This document shows positions 10,691 through 20,820 of a stretch of 64,000 nt of DNA, one piece after another. The position numbers were made by a program, and so were the translations under genes. Below the pieces are notes generated by a model. That model was not told the DNA's origin. It ran no database searches and saw only the letters and a program-made list of their open reading frames with translations. The DNA comes from RBG-16-34-14 sp963727535 (lineage in GTDB: Bacteria > Bacteroidota > Ignavibacteria > Ignavibacteriales > Ignavibacteriaceae): contig CAVSGR010000001.1 of the NCBI GenBank assembly GCA_963727535.1, positions 620,001-684,000 on the forward strand, given 5' to 3'. Position 1 is the first letter of the stretch. Each line of letters starts with the position of its first letter.

Positions 10691-12628
10691 TCAAAGAGTT
10701 TTTATAACGAATCCGCCGTGTGGCTGCACAGTTATATTAATGGGGTTTGAAAAATCAATATCTTTTCTAACAAAATCTTTCATGTCATCCGAGTCTGTTA
10801 TAATAAATCCTTTTGATGATTTAGACACAAAAGAAACGTTCAAAGTTATATTACGATTTGAATTTTCTCCGTTAATGCCTGCTATGTACCATTTATTTCC
10901 TTTTCTTCTTGCCAGTACAACATATTTTCCAGGATACCCATCGATAAATTTTACATCATCCCATGTTTCGGGCAACGAACTCATATATTCCTTAACAAAA
11001 TCTTTTTGAGCTGCCATTCCGGTTGGTGTTTCGGCAATGTGCTGAATGCCGGAAGTAAATAAGACAGATAGAGCGATTTCAAAACCGCCGGTAGTTCTGC
11101 GTTTTAAATTTGGTATACCTGAAAAGTTTACCGGGGTAAAATCCATCGGATCAAATAGGTTTCTTGTGAAGGGCAACATTGCACAATGTGAGGGTTGATT
11201 ATCTGCAAAGTACTGTCCAAAAGTAACGTACTCTTCTCCTCTGATAGCTTCCATACTTACAAGGTTAGGATATGTTCTGTACCAGCTTCGGGGGAAAGTA
11301 CACCCGTGAAAGTTTACAGCAATATTATAATTTGCTGCATCCTTTAAGATATCGATATAATATTTCATCATTGATTGCCCGTCACCGCCAAAAAAATCTA
11401 CCTTTATGCCGCCGATACCCATATCTTTTAATTTTTGAAACTCGGTTAATCTTAATTCTCTCGTAAGCATTTTGTTACGTGGTGTTTGTGGAGTTGTATT
11501 CCAGTCTCCGGCTGAATTGTACCATAATAAAATTTTTACATTTTTTGTTTTTGCATAATCTGCAAGTTCTTTGATCTTTTCATATCCAATTTGTGTATCC
11601 CAAAGAGCATCGATGAGACAGTATTCCCAATTCATAGATGATGCAAAATCAATGTATCTTCGTTGAACATCATAAATAGTAGAATCATCTTTTAAAATAA
11701 CCCAGCTCCATGATGCTACACCCGGTTTAAGCCACGAAGAAACATCATATTTAGCCGGAGTTGCTAAATCGGTTTCCAGAGTTGATTCAACAAGCCCTCC
11801 AAGGTTATCCGATATTGCAATAACCCGCCAAGGGGTAAGCCACGGTAAAACAGATTCAGGAAGAAAAGGTCCGCCATCTCTGCTTTCCTGCGGCTCAGGA
11901 AATTGTATTGAATATTCACCATCGGGAGAAAACTGGTTTAACCGTGATCCGCAATAATTAGTGTCGACAGCGGTTTCAGTAATACTAATCCAGTATTTTC
12001 CGAAATTAAATAGTGCCGGCATTACCCATCCCGCCGGATTAGGAGAAATCGTTCCGACAGATATATTCTTTTCATAATAGTTCTCATACGAAGGAGAGGC
12101 AAAACTCCATCCTGTTCGGGCATCATCACACGGCTGCAAAAATGCTTTTGTAGAAGGATCAAAGTGATATGAAGTTAATTCCTTGTAAACTGTTAAAGCC
12201 GTATCTGTTTTCTCCGGGAAATAATATCTGAATGCTACACCATCGTTCGATACTTGGAAAATTATTTCCATTATTTTAGAATTCACATTCTTCAGATAGA
12301 AAATTTGTTTGTTGCCGGAGTAGCTACAATTTAGTCGTTTACCATGCAGCAGAGTGTAATTTTCAGAAACAGCACTAACATTTGAGACCGAATCAAGAGT
12401 TAGCCCGGTAGAAAAATCTTCATCGCTTCTGATAATACCTAATTTCGATTGTTTAAGAATTGTTGAACCTGAATAAGAAACAGAATAAACTGCTGCTCCG
12501 GTGGGTGTAATCCAAAAGTTAACAGAGATTTTATCATCTGGACTTTTTAATTCATGACTCTCTATGCAAAAAACATAAGTAGAAAGAGTTAGTATAAAGA
12601 GAACAATAAATAATATAATTTTTCTCAT
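10691..12628 (-). CDS. GH97 glycoside hydrolase, retaining type (probable alpha-galactosidase)
   Basis: This intact 645-residue protein has an N-terminal signal sequence and the three-part GH97 layout: an N-terminal beta-sandwich (about 25-280), a TIM barrel (about 290-540) and a short C-terminal beta domain. GH97 has inverting alpha-glucosidases (SusB) and retaining alpha-galactosidases. The retaining type uses an Asp nucleophile, Asp415 in the Bacteroides thetaiotaomicron enzyme; here Asp411 in GGIKVDFFGGDG sits at the equivalent place, which favours a retaining alpha-galactosidase-like activity. That is inference from one motif. The gene is 58 bases downstream of fucU and 29 bases upstream of a GH3 on the same strand. 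Confidence 0.88.
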   Translation of the reverse strand: MRKIILFIVLFILTLSTYVFCIESHELKSPDDKISVNFWITPTGAAVYSVSYSGSTILKQSKLGIIRSDEDFSTGLTLDSVSNVSAVSENYTLLHGKRLNCSYSGNKQIFYLKNVNSKIMEIIFQVSNDGVAFRYYFPEKTDTALTVYKELTSYHFDPSTKAFLQPCDDARTGWSFASPSYENYYEKNISVGTISPNPAGWVMPALFNFGKYWISITETAVDTNYCGSRLNQFSPDGEYSIQFPEPQESRDGGPFLPESVLPWLTPWRVIAISDNLGGLVESTLETDLATPAKYDVSSWLKPGVASWSWVILKDDSTIYDVQRRYIDFASSMNWEYCLIDALWDTQIGYEKIKELADYAKTKNVKILLWYNSAGDWNTTPQTPRNKMLTRELRLTEFQKLKDMGIGGIKVDFFGGDGQSMMKYYIDILKDAANYNIAVNFHGCTFPRSWYRTYPNLVSMEAIRGEEYVTFGQYFADNQPSHCAMLPFTRNLFDPMDFTPVNFSGIPNLKRRTTGGFEIALSVLFTSGIQHIAETPTGMAAQKDFVKEYMSSLPETWDDVKFIDGYPGKYVVLARRKGNKWYIAGINGENSNRNITLNVSFVSKSSKGFIITDSDDMKDFVRKDIDFSNPINITVQPHGGFVIKTL

Positions 12629-12686
12629 AAATGAAATTTCCTATTTTTTTTATAAGACAACTTAAAGCTTTATTATCGGGATATTT

Positions 12687-13115
12687 TTAGACTACAACTC
12701 CTTTTTTCAAAATTATATTAGCATATAAAGCTGATTCACTCGTGGCAATTACAGCATAAGCCTTTTTAGCTCTTTCATAAAAAGCAAACCGTTCAATATG
12801 TTCGAAATCCTTAAAAGGTTCTTTGCTTTCTAAAATTATTTTCCTGTATTCATCCCAGATTACAGGTTTAACATTATCACCCGGGACTACTTCCATTAAT
12901 CCAACAGGGTTTTCAACATATATATCAAGAGGAAAAAATTTTAATACTGCTTCTAAAACTTCAGGTACATTATGCCCATCGAGTCGAATTAATCTTTGTG
13001 CGATTGAAGCAGCAGGAAAATTTCCGTCTGCAATTACTAATTCATCACCGTGCCCCATTTCCATAAGTATTTTCAGTAAGTCGGGGCTTAAAATATTCGG
13101 TATATGTTTTAACAA
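12687..13115 (-). CDS. fucU: RbsD/FucU family sugar mutarotase
   Basis: A 142-residue protein with no signal peptide, of normal length for the RbsD/FucU family. The active-site pattern is present: MGHGDELVIADGNFPA near the N-terminus (His22, Asp30) and a C-terminal Tyr-rich segment (ERFAFYERAKKAYAVIATSE). Proteins of this family interconvert the anomers of L-fucose or D-ribose. The length and the ADGNFPA form favour the FucU branch. The gene is 17 bases after the zinc dehydrogenase, so the pair is almost certainly co-transcribed. With a GH29 alpha-L-fucosidase in the same window, a role in using released fucose is a reasonable inference, though ribose or another sugar cannot be excluded. Confidence 0.8.
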   Translation of the reverse strand: MLKHIPNILSPDLLKILMEMGHGDELVIADGNFPAASIAQRLIRLDGHNVPEVLEAVLKFFPLDIYVENPVGLMEVVPGDNVKPVIWDEYRKIILESKEPFKDFEHIERFAFYERAKKAYAVIATSESALYANIILKKGVVV

Positions 13116-13132
13116 TTTATTAACTCCTTATA

Positions 13133-14195
13133 CTATTTTATTTCTTCATCAAAGACGACGGCAACTTTACCGCATTTGCCGCTTGCCATTAATGAATATG
13201 CATCACTAACATCATTCAGTTTAAATCTATGGGTTATAAGTGATTCTGGTTTGATTTTCCACCTAACCAATCGTTCAACAAGTTCTTCCATCCGCCAGAT
13301 ATTGGTAACCCATGAACCATAAATCGTTTTTTGGTCGTGAATAAGATCTCTCGAAGGTTCGAATTCACAGGTACCGCCTTCCCCAAGGAATACAATCTTT
13401 CCCCATTTACGCGCAGCCTGAATACAAGTAAGGCGAGCTTTATTATTTGCAGAACAATCAATGGATTTTTCTACACCGTGTCCTGATGTTAAATCTCTGA
13501 TTTGCTCTACATTATTATTGCCTGCTTTAATTACCTCATCAAATAGTCCGGTGTTTTTTGCGATGGAAAGTCTTTCATCAATAACTTCAACTCCGTATAT
13601 TTTTTGTGCGCCTAATGCTTTACAAAGCATAGCCGATGCAAGACCAACGGGACCTAAGCCGGTTATTAAAACAGCATCATTTCCGCTAATGCCAATTTTT
13701 TCCAAACCTTCGTAAACAGTTCCAAAACCACAAGCAACCTGGGCTCCATCCGAATAGCTCAGCTCATCCGGTAAATAGACAAGATCTTTTTCTTCAGCGA
13801 GTAAATATTCCGCCATTCCGCCATCACGCTGCCATCCGTAAGCTCGCCTGTATTCACTTGTGCAGGATATCATATACCCTCTTCTGCAATCATTGCAGAC
13901 TCCACAGCCGGAGATATGATAAACAATTACTCGATCATCTTTTTTGAACCGGCGGCATCCGGGACCAACTTCAACAATCTGTCCGCTTGGTTCATGTCCG
14001 GCTATCATTCCGGATTGATATCCTTCAGGACCTTTGCCTAGATGTTCATGATAAATGCATCGAATATCCGATCCGCAGATCGTAGATGATTTCATCTTTA
14101 ATTAAAACTTCACCATGCTTAGGAACAGGAATATCAAAATCCTTCAATTCTGTTGTACTATTTCCTGGAAGAATTGCCCCAACCATTTTACTCAT
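13133..14195 (-). CDS. Zinc-dependent sugar/alcohol dehydrogenase, MDR family (one frameshift)
   Basis: The main frame (13133-14095, 320 residues) lacks the first GroES-like strands. These lie just upstream in another frame, from an ATG at 14193-14195 (MSKMVGAILPGNSTTEL, then VPKHGEVLIK) with AAGGGTG as ribosome binding site. One extra base near 14095 separates the two, so the whole gene would be about 354 residues, normal for the family. Catalytic zinc ligands are in TICGSD and AGHEP, the structural-zinc cysteines in CGVCNDCRRGYMISC, and the Rossmann motif is GLGPVGLASA. The protein is cytoplasmic. It lies between an aldo/keto reductase (24 bases) and fucU (17 bases), suggesting oxidation of a free sugar such as L-fucose; the substrate is not shown by sequence. 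Confidence 0.83.
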
Positions 14196-14219
14196 TAATT
14201 CACCCTTAAAAATAAATTT

Positions 14220-15233
14220 TTAAACAGGAGTTATTTCTCCACTTAGATCCCACAAGTCTTCCCAACCCTGAGCATCTTTCCAGAGAAAAACCTGTCCTTT
14301 TATTAACCTGCAATTCTTATCTATGTTTGAAATTTCTTTCATATCGTTTTCACTTAATTGGACATTAACAACAGCTTCAAGGTTTTCAAAAAAATGATTT
14401 ACAGAAAAAGGAATTGGGATTTGTCCCCGCTGTATTGCCCATTTAATAGCTACCTGAGCAGGAGTTACATTTAATCTATCAGCAATATTAATTATTACTT
14501 TGTCTTCAAGATCGACAGTATCATCTTCTGTTCTGTCACGTTCAGGGCGTCCCGGGGAACCGAGCGGACAGTAGCCTATCGGCTGAATATTATTCTTTAA
14601 ACAGAAGTCAAATAATTCCTGCTGCTGAAAATGAGGATGCAATTCCATTTCGTTGCAGGCTGGTTTTATTTTTGCATCTCGTAATAAGAGTTTTAATTTC
14701 GGTACTGTCATATTCGAAGTGCCGATATTCTTAACCAGTCCATCATCAACGAGTTGTTCCATCTGTCGCCACGTTTTCATATAATTTTCGTGAACGTATG
14801 GTTTAGCATTGGGACTGCGTGATGAAACATCACATTTAGGAGGATGATAGTTTGGAAAGGGCCAGTGAACAAGATACAGATCAAGGTAATCTATTTTAAG
14901 ATCTCTTAGTGATTGTTTGCATGATTCAATAACGTTATCATGCTTATCATTCCAGACTTTTGATGTGAGCCATAAATCTTCCCGTTTAAGAAAACCGCTC
15001 TTAAATATTTCATCAAGAACATTTCCGATATTTTTTTCATTACCATAAACTGATGCACAATCAATTTGCCGGTAACCAGAATAAATTGCTTTCTTAACTG
15101 TTTCTGATACTGTTCCAGCAGGGACATAATCTGAACCAAAAGTTCCATATCCGATACATGGGATTTTACTTCCGGTATAAAGTTTTTTGGTTGGAATTGA
15201 ATTCGGATTTATCTGCTTTATTACATCATTCAT
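14220..15233 (-). CDS. Aldo/keto reductase
   Basis: This intact 337-residue cytoplasmic protein has the full catalytic tetrad of the family: Asp58 and Tyr63 in QIDCASVYGNE, Lys92 in LTSKVW and His123 in LVHWPFP. Substrate-barrel motifs follow (NIGTSNMTVPKL, ACNEMELHPHFQQ, GYCPLGSPGRP). Such enzymes use NADPH or NADH to interconvert sugars or aldehydes and the corresponding alcohols. It is the first of three clustered metabolic genes (aldo/keto reductase, zinc dehydrogenase, FucU), the only cytoplasmic enzymes in a window otherwise full of exported hydrolases. Their tight spacing suggests shared expression with the GH3 80 bases upstream. The sugar substrate is unknown. Confidence 0.88.
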   Translation of the reverse strand: MNDVIKQINPNSIPTKKLYTGSKIPCIGYGTFGSDYVPAGTVSETVKKAIYSGYRQIDCASVYGNEKNIGNVLDEIFKSGFLKREDLWLTSKVWNDKHDNVIESCKQSLRDLKIDYLDLYLVHWPFPNYHPPKCDVSSRSPNAKPYVHENYMKTWRQMEQLVDDGLVKNIGTSNMTVPKLKLLLRDAKIKPACNEMELHPHFQQQELFDFCLKNNIQPIGYCPLGSPGRPERDRTEDDTVDLEDKVIINIADRLNVTPAQVAIKWAIQRGQIPIPFSVNHFFENLEAVVNVQLSENDMKEISNIDKNCRLIKGQVFLWKDAQGWEDLWDLSGEITPV

Positions 15234-15313
15234 AATTTATTCACTATTAAATTTACCAAAATTATTTTTTAATGGAATCATTTCATCTAACAATACTTAC
15301 TAAACTTCGCTTC

Positions 15314-18094
15314 TTATTCAATTGAAATATTTTTTTTCAAACGAATATCTTTAGAAGAACTTCCAATCTGAATTTCCCATTGTCCCGGTTCTGTTTTAAG
15401 ATCGTTTGTTTTAGTATCGTAAAAAGATAATTCAGAAGCAGGAATTTTGAATGTAAGTGTTTTACTCTCTCCTGGTAAAAGTGTAATTCTTTGAAAGCGT
15501 TTTAATTGATTGATCGGTACTTTTATCGTTGCATCAATACTATGAGCATAAACCTGCGTTACTTCATCACCTTTCATTTTGCCTGTGTTTTTTACTGTGA
15601 ATTGTATTTCAACTTCACCATCTTTGTCGATCTTATCAGATGTAAGTTTTAGATTGTTGTATTCAAACTTAGTGTATGAAAGCCCATATCCAAACGGATA
15701 TAAAACCGGCTGCTCAAAATACATATATGTACGCGGGTTATTAATAAGATCGTAATCAGACATAGGTGGAAGTTCTTTTGTTGAAGCATAAAATGTTTCG
15801 GGAAGTTTACCCCCGGGATTAACATCACCGAATAAAACATCAGCAATTGCTTTTCCGCCAAACTCTCCGTCATACCACGCTTCAACAATTGCATTTGCTT
15901 TGTCCTCAGTACCTGCAAGAGCAATGGGTCCGCCGTTTACAAGAACAATAACAATATTAGGATTAACAGATGCGACAGCATCAATTAAATTTCTTTGTAC
16001 CTCTGGCAATTCAATTTCTTTACGATCCAGTTCTTCCTGTGAAATGCCGGGTGAAATTCCCAGAACAAGAATAACAGCATCATTTTTTTTAGCAACTTCT
16101 TTGGCTTTATCAAAATTCTTTTGGCTAAGATCCCATGTTAATCTTGCAACTGCACCTAAGGCGTTATCATAATACTCGAATACTATATCATATTCTTTAC
16201 CGGGAAGCAATTCTACCTCTTTACTAATTGGTCTTTCACCGTGATCATGCCAGTCATCTATTACTAATTTTCCATCTATATATAAGCGTGAACCATCATC
16301 GCAGCTTGTACCAATGTGATGAACCGTATCGGGCGGAATTATTTTTCCTGTCCATCTTACGGAAAACTGATCTTCAGGAATTCCCGGCGCAGGAGATTTA
16401 GTTCCGAAACTAAAATCTATATTCGGATCGGTTCTGGTTACAACAGGTTCTCCGGATAATTTCATATTATTAAAATATTCACCTTTCATTCCTGTTTTAC
16501 CGGTTCCCTCAACTTTTCCAAAATATTGTGTTTCAATGGGGCGTAACAATCCGCTACTAAGACTGGACCCAGACGTATATTCTACGTTTATACCAAGAGA
16601 TTCAGCTTTGTTTTTTATTCCTTCGAGAGGGCTAATCTGAAAGGTAGGGAAGCCACTGTAAATACCTAATTCAGCGTTGGCTGCATTGGGACCAATAACT
16701 GCAATTGATTTTATTTTATCTTTACTTAAAGGTAAGATTCCTTCATTCTTTAGAAGTACAATTGATTTTTGTGCAACTTCGTAAGCGAGGTCGCGATTTT
16801 CTTTGCTGTCGAGTTTATTTTTTGTAATTGAACTATAAGGCACTGCTTCCGGAGGATCGAATTCACCTAACCTAAAACGTGCCGAAAGAACTCTTGTTAA
16901 AGCGCTGTCAAGATCTTTTACTTCCAATAAATTTTTATCGAGTGCTTCTTGTAAGAATTGGCGATAAGCTACACCACAATTTAAATCGCATCCGGCAAGA
17001 ATACTTCTGGCAGCAGCTTCTGCACCCGTTTTGAAAAAACGATGTCCATACAACATATCGAAAATAGCTCCACAGTCGGAAACTACGTACCCTTTAAATC
17101 CCCATTTCCTTCTTAACAAATCATTTAATAAAAATGTATTTGCATTACAAGGAACCTGGTTAAACTCATTGTATGCGCCCATAATAGAGTAAGCTTTTCC
17201 TTCAACTATTGCACTGTGAAATGCGGGCAAATAATATTCGAATAAGCTGCGCATATCAACATCGGAAGAACCTGTATGACGACGTGCTTCTTCATTATTT
17301 GCAATAAAGTGTTTAGGAGTAGAAACTGTTTTTAAATAATAAGGATCGTTCCCCTGCATTCCTTTAACAAATGAAACAGCCATTCGGGAGAGCAGATACG
17401 GGTCTTCACTGTATGATTCTTCATTACGTCCCCAGCGTGGATCGCGTGCTATATTAATAGTTGGACTCCAATAAGTTAGTCCTTTTCCAAAAGCTACATT
17501 ATAAGCTCGTGCTTCATCTGATATTGCGGTACCCACACTAAATATTAAATCGGGATCCCAGGTAGAACCCATTGCAACAGCTTGCGGAAATGAAGTAGCA
17601 TCACTGGCAAGCAAACCGTGTAATGCTTCACTCCAATAATTATATTTGGCAACTCCTAATCTTGGTATCGAATCTGATTCATTAGTTAATTGTTTAATCT
17701 TTTCATCAACAGTCATTAAGTTTATCAGATCAGAAAGTCTATCTTTATATGCGCTTGGTTTAAAAACATTTACGATTACTGAACTTTTTAATGAATCTTT
17801 ATCTTCATTTAAGGGGGAGAGAATTAATAAATAATAACCGGGTCGTGGGAAAGTAACTTCTGTAATTGGATTAGAAGCATCTTTAAAAATGACTTCTGAA
17901 TTCTTCGGACACGTCCATTCTATTTTTATTCCGTCGGATACACTTCCCTTGAGTTCCGCAGAATGTGTATTCCCCCAATTTATAATTTGATTTTTGCCTG
18001 CATTAATTGTAATAGCCTGCGCTAAACTTAAAGAAGAGTTTAATAGAATGAGAACTAATATTTCGATTACTGATTTGATGACTCTTTTTTTCAT
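15314..18094 (-). CDS. GH3 beta-glycosidase with N-terminal PKD-like domain and PA14 insert
   Basis: This intact 926-residue enzyme has a signal peptide ending LSLAQA. Residues about 27-112 form an Ig/PKD-like domain (NAGKNQIINWGNTHSAELKG), which is unusual in front of GH3. The TIM barrel follows with RDPRWGRNEESYSEDP, PKHFIANNEE and the nucleophile Asp340 in VVSDCGAIFD. A clear PA14 module lies at about 520-655 (GMKGEYFNNMKLSGEPV, then DDGSRLYIDGKLVIDDWHDHG), and a fibronectin-III-like domain ends the protein. It starts 14 bases after the GH31 stop, with GGAG as ribosome binding site, so it is translationally close to that alpha-xylosidase. Beta-glucosidase or beta-xylosidase activity fits; the neighbour favours xyloglucan oligosaccharides (inference). 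Confidence 0.92.
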   Translation of the reverse strand: MKKRVIKSVIEILVLILLNSSLSLAQAITINAGKNQIINWGNTHSAELKGSVSDGIKIEWTCPKNSEVIFKDASNPITEVTFPRPGYYLLILSPLNEDKDSLKSSVIVNVFKPSAYKDRLSDLINLMTVDEKIKQLTNESDSIPRLGVAKYNYWSEALHGLLASDATSFPQAVAMGSTWDPDLIFSVGTAISDEARAYNVAFGKGLTYWSPTINIARDPRWGRNEESYSEDPYLLSRMAVSFVKGMQGNDPYYLKTVSTPKHFIANNEEARRHTGSSDVDMRSLFEYYLPAFHSAIVEGKAYSIMGAYNEFNQVPCNANTFLLNDLLRRKWGFKGYVVSDCGAIFDMLYGHRFFKTGAEAAARSILAGCDLNCGVAYRQFLQEALDKNLLEVKDLDSALTRVLSARFRLGEFDPPEAVPYSSITKNKLDSKENRDLAYEVAQKSIVLLKNEGILPLSKDKIKSIAVIGPNAANAELGIYSGFPTFQISPLEGIKNKAESLGINVEYTSGSSLSSGLLRPIETQYFGKVEGTGKTGMKGEYFNNMKLSGEPVVTRTDPNIDFSFGTKSPAPGIPEDQFSVRWTGKIIPPDTVHHIGTSCDDGSRLYIDGKLVIDDWHDHGERPISKEVELLPGKEYDIVFEYYDNALGAVARLTWDLSQKNFDKAKEVAKKNDAVILVLGISPGISQEELDRKEIELPEVQRNLIDAVASVNPNIVIVLVNGGPIALAGTEDKANAIVEAWYDGEFGGKAIADVLFGDVNPGGKLPETFYASTKELPPMSDYDLINNPRTYMYFEQPVLYPFGYGLSYTKFEYNNLKLTSDKIDKDGEVEIQFTVKNTGKMKGDEVTQVYAHSIDATIKVPINQLKRFQRITLLPGESKTLTFKIPASELSFYDTKTNDLKTEPGQWEIQIGSSSKDIRLKKNISIE

Positions 18095-18108
18095 TTAATT
18101 CTCCATAT

Positions 18109-20724
18109 TTAAAATAAGTTGATTATAATTTCCTTCCCTTCATAAATTACCTCTTTATCAAAATTTTCAGCAGAGTTAATTCCGATGCCTTTGTTTTTCC
18201 CCACACGAACAATATTGAATTTACGTTCGGTCAGCATTCCAGGAAAAGAACCTTTACGGGCACTAATAGTTAATTCTTTTTTCGCATCATCCCAGTTAAA
18301 AGTTATAGTAGAATAAATTCCTTTCTCATAATCATAGTTATCGTTTTCATCTTCGTACAGCGTAAATTCACCATCGGCGCCGGGATAAATCCTAATTTCA
18401 ATTGGGTCACTTTTTTCTGTTGCATATTGAATTGCAGGTCCCATTGGAATAATTGAACCGACTCTTATATATAGAGGAATTTTATCAAGAGGTGCATCTG
18501 TATTTATTGTTTGACCTCCGTTAAAAAGTTTGCCCGTCCAGAAATCAAACCAGTCAACTGATTTTGGTAAATATACATTCCTCTCATCTACTTTCGGTTC
18601 AGTTACCGGAGCTACAAGAAAGAATTTTCCGAACATAAATTCATAAGACTTGATTTAATGCGGAAGTGTCTTCGCAAAAGTCCATAACCAATGGACGCAT
18701 GATAGTTGATCCGTTTTCCGTAACCTGCCATGCTTCGGAATAAATATATGGCATTAAACGATAACGCAAGTTTAGCATTTTCTGCATATCATCTTGAACC
18801 TGCTGACTATAATGCCACGGTTCGGTTTCCGATTGGTATCCGTGAATTCTGAAAATAGGATTGAATACACCCCATTGATACCAGCGTGTTAGCAACTCTT
18901 GATAATTTTCATCAGTATATTGCGATTTGCCAGGACGGAAAAATCCGCCGATATCTGTTGTCCAATAAGGCATACCGGTAATTGTATAGTCAAGTCCGGC
19001 AACAATTTGCTTTCTATAAGAATCCCACGTTCCGCCAATATCGCCTGACCAGTTTATTGTACCATATCTTTGTTGCCCGAGAAAAGCAGACCGCGTTAGT
19101 ATGCAAACTCTTTTCTTAGATGTAGTTTCACGCTGCCCTTCATAAACTGCCCTGCTGACAAATAACGGATAAGTAAGACGATAAAAATCTCCGGGTCCCA
19201 GGTATGTTTTTGACCGTGCAAGCATCGTTTTCAGGTTCGGTGGCGTCCATCCACCAGGAATCAACACCATAAGAAAATAAATTTTCATTTAATGTATTCC
19301 AATAGGATTTCCTTGTAAGCGGATTGAAATAATCCAGCCATTTACTATCAGGTATATAAAGATTTTTTGCTACGTACTCTTTCCCAATTGCAGAATTCCT
19401 ATCCGGGTTTGACCAAATTGAAATATTAAAATGTGCATTCAAATCGTGAATCTTTTTTATAAATCCCGCCGGGTTGGAATAATTAATTTCATCAAACATG
19501 TGGTACGCCCCAGCCGTTATTACCCCAGTATTGCCAGTCCTGCACAATAACATCCATCGGTATATTTCTCTCCCGAAATTCTTTAACTGTTTCCACCAAA
19601 TTTGCACCCGACGTATATCGTTCACGACATTGCCAGAATCCATAAGCCCATCGAGGTAACATAGGAACACCTCCTGAAAAATTCCGGTAAGCTGCAATTA
19701 CACTGTCTGCTGAAGGTCCATAAAATACGACATAGTCGAGCAACTTAGCATTTGGTGAACTGAAAGTAGTTTCATCTCCGGTAAGTTTCAAGGACAACTT
19801 TGGTGTATTACTAGATTTACAAATTAACTGTACCTGATGTTCCCCGGCTTTTAAATCTACGAGTGCCCCTACAGCCGGAGGGAGCCAAAAATTTATTATG
19901 TCGATGCATGGCTTTCCGTCGATCACAACATATTGACGATTATCCATATCGCCCAAATCAAGAAATATTGAATAAACTCCATCTTCGGGGACTTCAAATT
20001 TCCCGGTGTAAAGCGATTGACGCTGCGATACTTTTTGTGTACCGGATGTTGTTGTTACTTCAATCTCTTTATTGTTCCCTTCGGTTGACTGCTCATGTTT
20101 TGCAAGCTGAACAAAATTATCCGCCGGGTTAAAATCCGTTAGTCCGTATTGATGCCACAATAAGCCGTATCCTTTGCTTGAATAAATAAACGGTAACGAA
20201 ATTTGCGAGTTAACTTGGGTTAAACGGCGTGTGATGTTTCTTAAATTATAATGTCCATCCTGAAATTGTCCCAATCCAAAAAGATATTCATCTTTTGGTG
20301 ATTCAAAACTTTGTTCTGCTAAAAAGCAAGGTTCTCCCATAACAGAATCAGGAATTAATTTTCTTGTGCCGGTTTTCTCGCTCAGGAAGATTTTTCCTGT
20401 ATTATTTGCAAAAGATAATTTACCGGTTTGTTTGTCTATAATAACAACTATTTTTTTCTCTTTTAATTCAAGCTTTGTAGGTGAGTCAGCAACCTTCAAT
20501 GTTGGAGTTTTATAATTTGAAGTAAAAATAAGTTCAGGAATTTTAGCTTCCACATCTTTATAGAATTTTATCCTAACAGCATTTTCTGATAAAGGTGAAA
20601 TATTAAGGGTCCCTTCTACTAAATGGACATTTATTCCATTCTCTAAATGTTTATAATTTTTTACAACCTGTCCCTGGCCTAAAAGAGGAAACAGGCAAGC
20701 TAAAAACAAATATCTAATTTTCAT
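18109..20724 (-). CDS. Alpha-xylosidase/alpha-glucosidase, GH31 with PA14-like domain (three frameshifts)
   Basis: Four frames (19492-20724, 19140-19697, 18641-19288, 18109-18636) join to about 872 residues; the breaks are near 19500, 19200 and 18640. A signal peptide ends GQGQ. An N-terminal beta-sandwich (FGLGQFQDGHYN) carries a PA14-like insert (about residues 225-320), then the GH31 barrel with nucleophile Asp in WWMDATEPE and acid/base Asp in WSGDIGGTW, then the C-terminal beta domains. Both catalytic residues are intact, so I treat the frame breaks as probable sequencing errors. The PA14-bearing layout matches the alpha-xylosidases that remove non-reducing-end xylose from xyloglucan oligosaccharides. 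The C-terminal 100 residues are nearly identical to those of the GH31 at the right edge. Confidence 0.83.
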
Positions 20725-20780
20725 TTCAATAGTAATGACAATTTTGTTTTTAATTGAAAAAACTAATAACGTTAATAATC

Positions 20781-20801
20781 AAATTACATAATTTGTAATT
20801 T
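20781..20801. repeat. AT-rich inverted repeat between two genes
   Basis: AAATTACA and TGTAATTT form a perfect eight-base inverted repeat around a five-base loop, in the 96-base gap between the stop of the T9SS-tailed arabinofuranosidase-like gene and the start of the GH31. It is too AT-rich to be a convincing terminator; it could be a weak one or a protein-binding site. Confidence 0.3.
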
Positions 20802-20820
20802 TAATTAAACTGCCCCATCG

